A DNA stretch of 64,000 nucleotides from Sambucus nigra (GCA_949130495.1 OX422207.1:834804073-834868072), one strand, 5' to 3'; shown: positions 33,985 to 43,891, numbered from the stretch's first letter. Notes: generated by a model not told the origin, from the sequence alone. Numbers and translations: made by a program.

Positions 33985-36900
33985 CTGATACTTCCAGATA
34001 TATTTAAAACATACATGAATTTTCATGTGTACAAAAGCCTGAAATTAGGGAGTGTTTGTTTGGCAATATTTTCCAGCATTTGATGTTATATGATTGTTTA
34101 AATTTTCTTTGCAATTCTTTTTCCAGGTTTACCAGAAGTGTACACACATTATTTACATTTTTCATGGAAAAAATTTCTTTCGGAGAATTGAGGGAAAAAA
34201 AGTAAGAGAATTTTTTCCACCCACTCCAATAACACACCCTTAAACTCCTTTATTTTATTTTCGCATTCTCGTCTCAAAACAACCATATTAAGATATTGGA
34301 ATTTTATGCAAAGATGTGAGTACATTAGTAAAATCGATAATTTCTGCCTCCACAATGTGCAAAATGAATAATGGAGCAGTGCCATTTAGAGATTTGTTCA
34401 TCACCAATTCATTGTACATCAACACACACACGTTTAAAACTATATTTGAACATCACATATATTGGGCTCCACAAAATGTGAAGATCAAATGTTTAGATAT
34501 CGCAATTCTCTATTTTTTGTTTAAAAAACTTTTTTATCTCTCGTGGCTATCCAAATCATGGATATAAAGGTCGTACCCAGTGCACAAGGCTCCCGCTTAA
34601 CTGCGGGGTCTGGAAGAGGTATGTGTCGACATACCTTACCCCATATATGAATATGGAGAGGCTGCTCCCATGTCTCAAACCCGAGACCAACCGTAGCTTG
34701 GGCGAGGGTACTTGCCATCGCACCAAAGTACAACCTCTATCCAAATCATGGATATTAATCATAAAAAACATACCCTTCCGTTTGTTGAGATTCTGGGTAT
34801 AGAAAGACAATGAGAATTCCCAAGCAATTTTCTAGCTCTAAATACAACTCCAGTTCGTTGTTCTGAGGCAACTGGCCAATTATTTACTGAGACCTGTCAA
34901 TAAATCATATAAGAGGATTATATGTATCATTATGTGACTGATGTTAAACATGAAGACAGATTACAACAAATAACCGAAAAATCACAGTAAAATCATATGG
35001 CTAAAGTAATCGGTAATTTAAAAATACCGCGAAGCTGGATAAGTACAATGGTTTAATGGGATAATTCTAGTAAAATACATACCATACACAACAACTGAAT
35101 ATGATTGTTCTTAATGTAACATTTATTTATTTCCAAATTAAATGAAATTATTTATTTTCAATTTTTTTTTATTATCGGGTGAATTGGATTGGATAGATGA
35201 CAAGGCAGAGTTATCTTTCTCGTTTTTTGTATTTAAACTTTAAAACTTCTAAATTCATAATCCATACAACAAAATGGAAGCAAAAAATTGTCTTTGGGAA
35301 TCCAAACCCGTCGAATTCTATTTCTAAAAAATTCACTAATCCACTAAATTTCAAGAATAATAGAATCGAGAATTGTAAATATGGGTTATTTGGGGTTTGA
35401 CCCCCATAATTTTGTGCAATTAAGTTTAACCTTTGTAATTTAATTCCATTGGGTTTGACCCCAAAATGACTTTTAACGATGCAAAAGGCGTCGCAAAAAG
35501 TTTTACCAAATGTCTCTTGCAACACTTATTGTGTCGCTACGAGTCATTTTGAGGGGTGGTCAAACCCCAATAAATGAAATTGTTGGGGGGGCAAAGTCAA
35601 TATCAAAGAATTAATGGGAGGCCAACCCCAAATAACCATATAAATAATTACTATAGGTGCAACAAAAATAGGTCACAACTACAACAACACTAAAACACAC
35701 AACAGCTGAAAATAATATGATTTCATAATTTCTATTCTATAAACAAGTAATCAAACAAACAAACAATCCTAATATGATTCAACTTCAAAGATTCCCAACA
35801 ACACAATCCAAAATTGGGGAACAAAATTGATGAAAAATGGGTAAATGAAAGTGGATTAAAAGAAAAAATTATATGATTTCATAATGATCATCCTATAGAA
35901 AGAAGTAATCAAACAAACAAACAATCCTAATGTCATTTAACTTCAAAGATGCTCAATAACTAAAACCAAAAATGGGCACAAAATTGATGAAATATGGGGA
36001 ATAAGTAAAAAAGTTCATAAAAAAAAAAGGAATATAACCCATCAAATCATTTTCCAAAAAACTCACTAACCCAATAAAGTTTAAGAATAATAGAATTGAG
36101 GGTTATAAATGAGGGTTATTCAGAGTTTGCCCCAATTTAGTTTTTGTAAATGAGTTTAACCCCGTAATTTTCATTTCATTCGGTTTAGCACCCAAAATGA
36201 CTTTTACAGATGCAAAAAGTGTCAAAAAATTAGCAATTGTTTTTTGCAACATTTTGGCTTGTTAAAAGTCATTTTGGGGGACAAAACCCATGAGATGAAA
36301 ATTACGGGGTTCAAACTCAATTACAAATAATTTATGGGGGCATACACAAATAACCGTATAATAATTGATTTTTCTAACTTACCCGCTAGAAATTCAAAAT
36401 ATAGACTTAAATTACAACTTTCTACAATTGAGGTTACTCCCCATAATTTTCTTTTTCCGAGTTTGGCTCCCAAACGGACTTTTAATAATGAATAAGCATC
36501 GCAAAAAGTTCTACCGCGGAACTCTTTACATCGCTAAGAGTCACTTTAAGGGGTCAAACCCCAATAAGTCAGATTGTTTGGGGCCGAAATCAATATCAAA
36601 GAATCAATAAGGGCCAACCCCAAATAACCCTTAAATAAGGGAATTTTTAAATGCACTTCCTAAATTATGTAATGCATCCCTATTAAAAAAATCATGCAAA
36701 CCACATCATATTTTACCAACTAATTGTAATTCGCCAACTAGAATATGGTGGGGTGAATTGTTTGTTTTTTAAAATGAGGACAAAATCTATAATTTAGTAG
36801 ATGCATTTAAAAGATCCCATAAATAATTACTAAAATAAGGCCACAACTACAACAACATTGAAACAAACAGGTGCGGACCCAAATAACGAGTTTACTAACA

Positions 36901-38209
36901 ATAATTCTACTAGGGATGGCAATTTCACCCGAACCGTAGGAGCCTCGCCCTGCCCCACCCTGACCCGACCCTACCCTAATGGGCGGGTTTTAAAACCCGT
37001 TTAATGAATTAGGAGCGGGTATGGGTTTTAAAAAAAATCCGTTTATTAAATGGGGCGGGTTAGGAGTTCATTTAAATAAAACCGCCCCGCCCCGCCCCGC
37101 CCTGCCCTGTTTAACTTATGTCTACATAAATACCCTTTATATGTATGTTAATGACAATTAAACCATATATATATATACACACACACACACACTAAAAAAA
37201 CCTTTATATGTACGTTAATTTTGTAAAAGGTTTATGTGGAAACATGAAATGATAATTGGGAAACTGTCTCACATATTAGAATACGAATCATTGTAGACCT
37301 CTAAGACTATAATATAATATTTTTAATTTTACTATTTTTAAAATTAACCTGACCCGTAGGAGCCCCACCCCGCCCCGTTTATTGAATTGGGCGGGTTAGG
37401 ATTTTTGAAAACCCGCCCTGTTGCCATCCCTTAATTCTACGAAGACCTCATGATTTTCGTGCGTCGGTCACGACACGCTGACATGGCGTGGAGGTGGGTC
37501 CGCGCCAACGACACTAACCAATCGCGATACGCCATATTAGCATGTTGCGTCCTGACTCATGAAAAATCATGAGTCGGTGTAGAAAGAATCGTTTACTAAT
37601 GTAACGTGTCAAAACGACTTAGTTTGGGTGAAATTATAAGAAAATGCCTCATTTCACTCCAAAACAACGTCTTTTTGAGTTGATTCATTATATAATAATA
37701 TCCATTTTTTAAAACAAGCAAACAACAAAAAGAGAACTGATTCAACATAAAAAAAAGGGGGGGGGGGCCTTCGTAAATTTATGGCATATTGTAATATGTA
37801 TTCTGAAAATAGGATAATAAATATTTTATTTATAATATTAGTCGCTATTTTTTAATGAAATCGCTGACACTGACTCGTATCCATAAAACGTCAACCAATC
37901 ACATTATGCCACATCAGTCGATAATTTGAAAATAGGGACTCAAAATGAAAATGAAACATTTGTTGTTGTATATCCATAATCAATATAATTTTAAGTCCTA
38001 AAAGTGTATAATCTTTAAAAAAAAAAAAAAAATCATTTGCACATCAACATAGCCCAATCAAAAAATTGGTTACAAACAAAAACATGAAATATGAGTAAAT
38101 GAAAATGAAGTAAAAGAAAGCAAAACCAAATTACCAGTAAAGAGTCTTTACTTGAGACTGGTGTTAAAGAACCAATTGCAGGTGTGCAAATAAGACCCCA
38201 AGAATACAT
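22660..38209 (-). CDS. SBE1: Starch branching enzyme I (class B), 14 exons, 833 aa
   Basis: The enzyme cuts alpha-1,4-glucan and rejoins the piece by an alpha-1,6 bond in plastids. Exons, 5' to 3': 38209-38135, 34893-34774, 33699-33489, 32715-32646, 32572-32303, 31724-30818, 30417-30301, 29850-29788, 29348-29241, 28895-28794, 25643-25576, 25374-25293, 23711-23595, 22851-22660. All borders are GT/AG, phases agree and the sum is 2502 bases. Residues 1 to about 65 are rich in Ser, Thr and Arg ([17 protein letters not shown]), like a transit peptide. CBM48 follows ([22 protein letters not shown]). The GH13 catalytic regions are [19 protein letters not shown] (nucleophile Asp), VIAEDVSG (acid Glu) and YAECHDQ. 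Wording such as [18 protein letters not shown] and CDLPGKY fits class B rather than class A. Odd points are Cys instead of the usual Ser in region IV and duplicated first exons upstream. Expression cannot be judged from sequence. Confidence 0.96.
23329..23362. repeat. Alternating TG/CG microsatellite, Z-DNA-prone
   Basis: TATATATGTGTGTGTGTATG followed by (GC)n and GTG, in the last intron of SBE1 (22852-23594). Alternating purine-pyrimidine runs rich in CG can adopt the Z form. Confidence 0.85.
23961..24046. repeat. Poly-A plus (TAA)n microsatellite
   Basis: A run of 18 A is followed by about 22 TAA units, in SBE1 intron 12 (23712-25292). The poly-A next to TAA repeats may mark the tail of an old retroposon on the plus strand. 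The minus-strand Tyr and Leu runs here are translation artefacts. Confidence 0.9.
24244..24620. mobile_element. MITE-like element with CAGTGGCGGAGCTA end
   Basis: The left end CAGTGGCGGAGCTAGG and the right end, whose complement reads CAGGGTGGAGCTATATG, form imperfect inverted repeats. Words such as GGGTGGGAC and GTCCC/CCCACCCC mirror each other just inside. The interior is AT-rich with repeats of TTTTTACGTTTTACA. Such ends are frequent in plant hAT-like MITEs. The TSD is unclear because a SINE starts at the right edge. Confidence 0.6.
24621..24769 (-). mobile_element. Au-type SINE, copy 2
   Basis: The order on the minus strand is GTACCTTGGTGCGATGGC (box A region), AGCTACGGTT, a changed box B (GAGTTCGAGAC), the TCTCCATATATAGGGGG part, and the end GCGGGAACCTTGTGCACTGG. 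It lies in SBE1 intron 12, in the same orientation as the gene, directly abutting the MITE at 24244-24620. Confidence 0.85.
24875..24953. repeat. (GT)n(GC)n(GT)n(GA)n compound microsatellite
   Basis: GTGTGTGTGCGTGTGTGCGC, then GCGCGCGCGCG, GTGTGTGTGTGTG and GAGAGAG. The alternating part is about 50 bases and Z-DNA-prone; the GA part is polypurine. It lies in SBE1 intron 12. Confidence 0.88.
25902..26058 (+). mobile_element. Au-type SINE, copy 3
   Basis: This is the best-preserved promoter of the four copies: box A GGTGCGATGGTAAGTGC and box B GGTTCGAGTC, then GGAAGCAGCCTCTCC, GGGGGTAAGACTTGCC and GCGGGAGCCTTGTGCACTCC. It lies in SBE1 intron 10 (25644-28793), antisense to the gene. It appears to interrupt an older AT-rich repeat, with related flanks on both sides. 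Confidence 0.88.
26650..28095 (+). pseudogene. Decayed L1-type LINE, ORF2 remnants, in SBE1 intron 10
   Basis: With many stops and frame changes, words of plant LINE reverse transcriptase can be read on the plus strand: a YDHV-like block (about 26700), [19 protein letters not shown] (26770-26830) followed by ASRGITQGG. The zinc-finger-RVT region comes next ([16 protein letters not shown] near 27205-27245, FKHLNSGP and [11 protein letters not shown] near 27435-27500). The C-terminal WKERNARRFED-like words are near 27915-27950, where the sequence actually gives [11 protein letters not shown]. The element is antisense to SBE1. No 3' poly-A tail or target duplication was identified. Confidence 0.75.
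33809..33942. mobile_element. Short MITE with AATGCTATGCGTAC ends, 134 bp
   Basis: AATGCTATGCGTAC at the left is matched by GTACGCATAGCATT at the right. The element sits in a TA-repeat tract, so a TA target duplication is possible but cannot be resolved. It lies in SBE1 intron 2 (33700-34773). Confidence 0.7.
33950..33981. repeat. (TA)n microsatellite
   Basis: A TA run to the right of the 134-bp MITE, with a shorter one to its left (33790-33808). They probably mark the original TA-rich target. Confidence 0.85.
34566..34736 (-). mobile_element. Au-type SINE, copy 4, with 19-bp target duplication
   Basis: CTATCCAAATCATGGATAT occurs at 34547-34565 and 34737-34755 on either side. A long duplication is typical of LINE-mediated SINE insertion. 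On the minus strand the copy has TTGGTGCGATGGCAAGTACC (box A), GGTCTCGGGTTTGAGACATG (box B, one change), then GCAGCCTCTCC and GCGGGAGCCTTGTGCACTGG. It lies in intron 2 of SBE1, just downstream of exon 2, in the same orientation as the gene. Confidence 0.93.
35384..35637. mobile_element. GGTTATTTGGGG-ended MITE, copy 1
   Basis: GGTTATTTGGGGTTTGACCC at the left is mirrored by GGCCAACCCCAAATAACC at the right. Internal inverted words (CAAAATGACTTTTAACGATG and GTCGCTACGAGTCATTTTG) extend the fold. It is about 254 bp, in SBE1 intron 1. Related copies are at 36114, 36432 and 40162. Confidence 0.72.
36114..36355. mobile_element. GGTTATT-ended MITE, copy 2
   Basis: This is a relative of the copy at 35384 with weaker ends (GGTTATTCAGAGTTTGCCCC and GCATACACAAATAACC). 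The DNA just left of both copies is also similar (AAGAATAATAGAAT), so the pair may come from a local duplication rather than from two insertions. Confidence 0.65.
36432..36629. mobile_element. GGTTA-ended MITE, copy 3 (in left duplicated unit)
   Basis: It begins GGTTACTCCCCATAATTTTC and ends GGCCAACCCCAAATAACC. It is paralogous to the copy at 40162-40307: both are followed by AAATAAGGAAATTTTTAAAT, so it was present before the segmental duplication. Confidence 0.65.
36911..37432. mobile_element. hAT-type MITE, 522 bp, with paralogous empty site
   Basis: The ends TAGGGATGGCAA and TTGCCATCCCTT are inverted, and the 8-bp duplication AATTCTAC lies at 36903-36910 and 37433-37440. GC-rich words (CCCGCCCCGCCC and complement) line both arms. 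In the right duplicated unit the same place reads AATTCGAC once with no insert (40613-40620). The insertion therefore came after the duplication. Confidence 0.93.
38135..38209 (-). other. SBE1 exon 1, copy A (nearest, intact)
   Basis: ATG at 38209-38207 opens 25 codons ([20 protein letters not shown]...) ending at a CTG|GTAATT donor in phase 0, which fits exon 2 at 34893. This copy is taken as exon 1 in the gene model because it is nearest and gives a 3.2-kb first intron. Confidence 0.85.
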
Positions 38210-38340
38210 TTTTCCTAAATGGGACTATCTATTTTAGCTTTCTCTCTCCAAAATATTCAGTCTTTCAAGTTCTCTCTCACTCTTCTAGTGTTTTTGTGTT
38301 TGTGACAAATAGGGGGAGTACATGTATGTGTGTGTGTGTG

Positions 38341-38354
38341 TATATATATAATAC
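38341..38354 (-). promoter_or_regulatory. TATA-like box upstream of exon 1 copy A
   Basis: The minus strand reads GTATTATATATATA about 135-145 bases upstream of the start codon. That fits a TATA box with a 5' UTR of about 100 bases. The adjacent (GT)n run is a microsatellite. Confidence 0.45.
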
Positions 38355-39539
38355 ATTACATGGGAATTGTAAGAGAACCGTTGAAGCAAGTTGAGCTGGA
38401 CAGGTTGATGGGAAATTGATATTACTTTTATGTTTGTTTCCAATGAGAAAATTATAAAATGCTAGGTGGATGGACCCCACACTCCATTAAAACCATATGA
38501 TTTCTTACTTTTTATTTAGTCTAATGGTGGTTTGATTGATGGGATGGAAGCAAAGTATATGCTCCTGTCGATAAAAATAAGTGAGATTTAAAAATCAACT
38601 AATAACATGTTAACACGTTAACGTGTTGATTAAAATTTAATAAAAATTTTGATTTCAATAAAATTGTTCAAATAATATATATATTTTGGTAGATAAACGA
38701 ATATCCTTAGGATTGGTAATTTTTTGTATGGTAATTCATATATGATAATAATTCGAAATGATTTGAATACGATACGATTATTTTGTATAAATTTAAAAGT
38801 ATCAAAAAATTATACTCAAATTAAAATCAATTCGACTAAAAAATGATATGACTAATTCGAATTGTCATCCCCAAGCGTGTTACACTATTGTATTGATTGG
38901 TACTTTGAACGATCATAAGTTGGAATCAAACACACCAATGCAAATATAATACGTCAGTGTATTTATTGAAATGTGTCTGAATCTTATATTGATTTAGAAT
39001 TACTCAAAATATACATTAATGGATGTCTATTTATACCGCACATTTATTAAGGATTCTTTGAATTTTTTTTAATTTGTAATATAAATAAATGTGATACTCA
39101 TTAAATATTAAGATACCAATTAAATAATAAAACTTATCGATTGAATTTCATTAGTGGAAGTCTTAAGGGCAAATCGTTACAGCCAAATTCATTATTGGTC
39201 TTTGTCCACAAATGTGGTCACGTGATATCTAGAATTCATATGAATGATTAAGTAAACTTCAAACATATGGATAAAGTTAAAAAAAAAAATAGTGATAGTA
39301 ATAGTATTAAATAATTAAAAAATCATCAAAAATCACTTTTAATGGTAAAATTTTTATATTTAATGACGAAAAATATACTAAAGTTTAATCAACTCATAAA
39401 ATTATATTAAAATCTAAAATTGAAAATTAGTAAGGTATTAAAATTATAAAAAAAAAGTACAAAATAATAACCCATATTTCTGTCCAAAGGGTACTAACTT
39501 AGTGCTAAGCCTAGTTTTTAAACTTTAGGGGTATGAATA

Positions 39540-39830
39540 AATGTGCTATATTATCTCGCAGGAGAGGAACAGGAAATGCTTTGAGGGTATCGATCTTGAT
39601 CTTTCTCGAATTCGATACAGTTTTCTGAATCTTCTTTTTACTTGGTATAAGAAAAGACACGATTCGTCACTGTCTCTCTTTTTGAGTTTTTGAAGGAGTT
39701 TTAGGGGCTTGTGTAGTCTATTTTGGGTCTCGACCCTTCGCTTTTTTGCTTTTGTATACTTCCTGTATACGGAACTCCACCCCCTTAGGCAGATTTTCTT
39801 TATTGAATCATTTACTTATAAAAAAAAATA
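39540..39830 (+). mobile_element. 5'-truncated LINE, 3' end only
   Basis: It reads ERNRKCFEGIDLDLSRI, the usual C-terminal words of plant L1 ORF2, from about 39560. A 3' UTR rich in T (TTTGTATACTTCCTGTATAC) and an A-run at 39819-39828 follow. It lies between the two segmental duplication units. Confidence 0.7.
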
Positions 39831-39946
39831 CTTCAAAAACCCACTAAGAACCCATTTGCACATGAACATAGCTAAATCCAAATATGGAGCACAAATTTGA
39901 TGAAATGAAAAATAAAAGGGAAATAAAAGAAACAAACACAAAATTA

Positions 39947-40020
39947 CTAGTAAAGAGATTTACTTGAGAATGGTGTTAAATACCCAACATCAGGTATAGA
40001 AATAAGATCCCAAGAATATA
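39947..40020 (-). pseudogene. SBE1 exon 1, copy B (degenerate)
   Basis: It is similar to copies A and C over the whole exon and its donor, but the start codon is ATA and one base is lost near the 3' end, so the frame no longer fits exon 2. Flanking words (TTTTTCCCAGATGGGCC; TTTTTCCTAAATGGG in A and C) show that the upstream region was copied as well. Confidence 0.8.
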
Positions 40021-40161
40021 TTTTTCCCAGATGGGCCCCAAATATGTCACTCAAGTTCACTCCCTCATTCTTGTATGTGTTTTGGTGCGTGTGAGAGAAA
40101 GATTGATGTTTTTAAGTGTTTTACAATCAGAAAATTTTAAATTATAACTTTCTACGATTAA

Positions 40162-40307
40162 GGTTAATCCCCATAATTTTCTTTTTTTTCAGTTTGGATT
40201 GCAAAAAGCTATGCCAAGAAACTCTTTGCGTCGTTAAGAGTCATTTTAAGGAGTCAAACCCTAAAATCAATATCAAATATTTAATGAGGGCCAAACTCCA
40301 ATTAACC
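40162..40307. mobile_element. GGTTA-ended MITE, copy 4 (in right duplicated unit)
   Basis: It begins GGTTAATCCCCATAATTTTC and ends GGGCCAAACTCCAATTAACC. It is shorter than its paralogue at 36432-36629 through an internal deletion. Confidence 0.6.
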
Positions 40308-41054
40308 TTATAAATAAGGAAATTTTTAAATGCACTCGTGAAATTATGTAACGCATTTCTATTGAAAAACTCATGCAACTCACCTTATCATATTTTACCA
40401 ACTAATTGTAATTCACCAACTAAAATATGGTGGGGGTGAGTTGTATGTTTTTAAATGAGGACGAAATCTATAATTTAGTAGATGCATTTAAAAGCTCCCA
40501 TTAGTAATTACTAAAAAAATAGGTCACAACTACAACAACATTGAAACAAACAACAAACGGATGAAGATAGAGCACATCAGGTGCGAACCCAAATTACGAG
40601 TTTACTAACAATAATTCGACGCAGAGTCATGATTTTCATGCGTTGGTCGCTACACAGTAACATGGCATGTCGCAATTGATTATTGTCTAATGGATGTAGG
40701 TTCGCGACAACAGCAGTAAACAATCACGACACGTCATATCATGATGTTGCGACCGATAAATAAAAATCACGAGTCGGCGTAGAAGGACTTGTTTACTAAT
40801 GTAACACGTCAAAATGACTTAATTTGGAGTGAAATTACAGAAAACACCTCACTTCACCCCAACAACCCAAAGCAATGTCGTTTTGAATTGATCCGTCGTA
40901 TAATAATATAATAATGTCCATTTTTTAAACAAACAAACAACAAAAAGTTTCCACAAAAAAAAAACATTTGCACCCAATCAAAAAATGGGTCACAAACATA
41001 AACATGAAATATGAGTAAATGAAAATGAAGTAAAAGAAAGAAACACCAAATTAC

Positions 41055-41129
41055 CAGCAATGAGTCTTTACTTGAGAGTGGTGTTAAAAAACCAATAGCA
41101 GGTTTGCAAATAAGACCCCAAGAATACAT
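41055..41129 (-). other. SBE1 exon 1, copy C (distal, intact)
   Basis: ATG at 41129-41127 opens 25 codons ([20 protein letters not shown]...) with a CTG|GTAATT donor in phase 0, so it could splice to exon 2 as well as copy A does. Relative to copy A it changes T9K, S14F and V18L. A TATATAACATATTATAT stretch at 41234-41250 may be its TATA region. It could be an alternative first exon with its own promoter, or a silent duplicate. Confidence 0.8.
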
Positions 41130-41658
41130 TTTTCCTAAATGGGCCTCTCCAAAATATTCAGTCTTTCAAGTTCTCTCTCACTCTTCAAGTGTTTTTGTTT
41201 GTGACAAAGAGGGGGAGTACATGTATGTCTGTGTATATAACATATTATATGGGAAATGTATGTGAACCGTTGAAACAAGCTGAGCTGGACAGATTGATGG
41301 GAAATTGATATTACTTTTATGTTTGTTTACAATAAGAAAATTATAAAATGCTAGGTGGATGGACCCCAGAGTCCATTAAAAGCATATGATTTCTTACTTC
41401 TTATGTCTTCTAATGGGTGGTTTGATTGATGGGGATGGAAGCAAAGTATATGCTCCCGTCTACGCGTGACGTCATCATGTATGAGAATAATACATGAAAT
41501 GTTGTAAAATAATAACACAGTAGTACAAATTTTGATATATATAATGTATGCATGCATACATACATGTATATGGATGCAAGCATGCAACACATAAAATGTC
41601 ATACATGTTTATCATGCATGAATTACTATTCATAACACCATTGTCCCATATATATATA

Positions 41659-41945
41659 CCAGTGGATGCCCGTGCCCTCGGGCACGGCGATAAATTTGCC
41701 CCCGTGATAAAAAAAAAAATTGAGAAAAAACAATTAAAAATAAAAATAGTTAAAAAATTAATAAAAAATAGTTTAAAAAAATGAAGAAAAAATAAAAAAT
41801 ATAAATTAAAAAAATAAAAAAATATTTAAAAATTTAATAAAAAATAGTTTTAAAAAATGGGAAAATTATTTAATAAAAAAATATAAATTTACAAGTATTT
41901 AAAAAAATACATATATTTATAATAGTATAATAGTATATATATAAC
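41659..41945 (-). mobile_element. Small non-autonomous Helitron, 3' end visible
   Basis: The minus strand ends with the hairpin CCGTGCCCGAGGGCACGG (41687-41670), then GCATCCACTGG followed by T. A hairpin about 10 bases before CTRR, with insertion next to T, is the Helitron 3' signature. The body is AT-rich, and the presumed 5' end lies in the TATATATACTATTATA tract near 41930-41945 but is not exact. There is no coding capacity. Confidence 0.55.
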
Positions 41946-42062
41946 ACAAAAAAAAAATAACTTTTAGCATGACATTTCATGTATGCGCATGAAAGAGAAA
42001 AATGTCATGCATAAAAAAAGTGAAGATATTTTGACAAAATTTTGAAAAACCATGCTTCTTTG

Positions 42063-42063
<1 letters not shown>

Positions 42064-42123
<60 letters not shown>
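42064..42123. repeat. (TA)n microsatellite, about 60 bp
   Basis: This is an uninterrupted TA run in the non-shared part of the right duplication unit. It can extrude a cruciform. Confidence 0.92.
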
Positions 42124-42124
<1 letters not shown>

Positions 42125-42774
42125 CGAATGAGTTTAGGATTTAAAGTGTACGTATATTATTGGTATATTTTCAGTGAAACATATTAATTGAAGGTATCCA
42201 TACTCAAAATGCATCAATGACGGGCGGACACGTATTTTGGATCGCAGATTTAAATCACAAACTCATGTCGTTGTAGCAAGATTCTATATTTTTGTATTGA
42301 TTGATACTTTGAGTTGTCATGAGTTGAGTTCATTCAAACACGCCAATATAAATACGTATTTCGAACGGTCATGAGTTGAGCTCAAACACAACAATATAGA
42401 AACGATAAATTAGTGTGTCTATCGAAATGCGTTTGAATCTTATATCCTCAAAATATATATTAATGGATACCTATTTATATCCCATATTTATTAAGAATTC
42501 TTTACAAAAATTAATTTGTAATATAAATAAAGTGATACTGATTAGATAAAAAAGTTCATATCCGTATTCCTTTATTTTAAAACATCTCATCAACATTGGT
42601 TTATTTTATTTTATTTTTGTGAGAAAACACTAAGAGGATAATTATTTTTTTCCCTTTCACTTCATATCTAAAGTACCCATATCCATATGAGATAACTATC
42701 CGGTGGAAGTCTTAATGGCAAATCATTACAGCCAAATTCATTATTGGCCTTTGTCCACATTAATAAAGTTTAAA

Positions 42775-43820
42775 ATAGTAATGATAATAATAATAGTAAT
42801 AAATAACTAACAATAAAAAGGATCGCGAATTTTTATCTCAGTCCTAAAAAATTGCAGATTTATAGTTTGACCAATAAGTATTAGGGAAACATTATTTGAC
42901 TCTTTTGTTTGTTTACAACTTACAATAAAATCAAAATTTGGAACTAAAAGTTTTTTATTTTTTTATTACGATCCGAAGTTTCAAACTATCATTCAAAGTT
43001 GAAACCCAAATTTTTTTTGTAATTAAAATTAGATTTTTTAGTTCTTAATTACTAATTTTAATTTAGGACTTGAAGTTCTCATATATCAATTTATTTTGGA
43101 GGATGAAGTTCTCATATAATTAGTTTAATTTGGGGCATGAAGTTTTCAAATAATACAATATTGAAACCTAAAACTCTCTAAATATTTAAACACCTGAAAT
43201 TTCCCTATTTATTTATAATTGAGACGTTCAATTATCATAACTTACTATATGAAGATCCTTAATCATTTTTATAACTAAAAGTTTCCAAATTATTATTCGT
43301 AATTGGGATATAATGGTTCCTAATTACTCTTGAAAATATGAGGTTCAAAGCTTTCGTGGTGTTTGAAAATATTTGGACATGAAGCTCCAACAAAATATAC
43401 CCTAAATCAAAAGTTTAAGTTTTTAATTATTTACGTAATGGAGTATGAAATTATAAATCTCCAAAATAATCATTTATAATTGGGACTTGAAATTTCAAAT
43501 ATTTTTTATTAGAATTATCTTCAATATAAATTGGATATTAAAACATGTCTTTTGAACTTCTTGGCTTTTATTTTTTTTATTAAATGAAAGGTTTTTTAAA
43601 AAAAAAGTTTAACAGTTAAATGGCTATCTTATTAATGATTTCACCATTAAACATTTGTCTCTTGATCTTTTGCTTCATTTATATATTAAATTATATTTTT
43701 AATATTATTTAATTTTAACTCTTTTTTACATTCTAATCATTTACTATACATTGGACTCTTGAGAATGTGAAAAAAAACACTCATTTTTTTAAAAGAAGTT
43801 GAATTATTATCGATCGGAGT

Positions 43821-43891
<71 letters not shown>

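Larger units (their letters stand above)
36391..39213. repeat. Tandem segmental duplication, left unit
   Basis: This block matches 40126-42774 in the same order: MITE copy, the ACCAACTAATTGTAATTC stretch, GTTTACTAATGTAAC, the SBE1 first exon, its 5' flank, and the CAGCCAAATTCATTATTGG end. The left unit has extra insertions: the hAT MITE at 36911-37432 and about 0.3 kb near 37740-38035. The duplicated block carries the SBE1 promoter and exon 1. Confidence 0.85.
40126..42774. repeat. Tandem segmental duplication, right unit
   Basis: This is the partner of 36391-39213 (see that entry for matching blocks). It lacks the hAT MITE but holds other insertions: a Helitron-like end (41659-41945) and a long (TA)n run, in a stretch (41457-42265) not shared with the left unit. 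Mismatches are frequent enough that the duplication is not recent. Confidence 0.85.
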
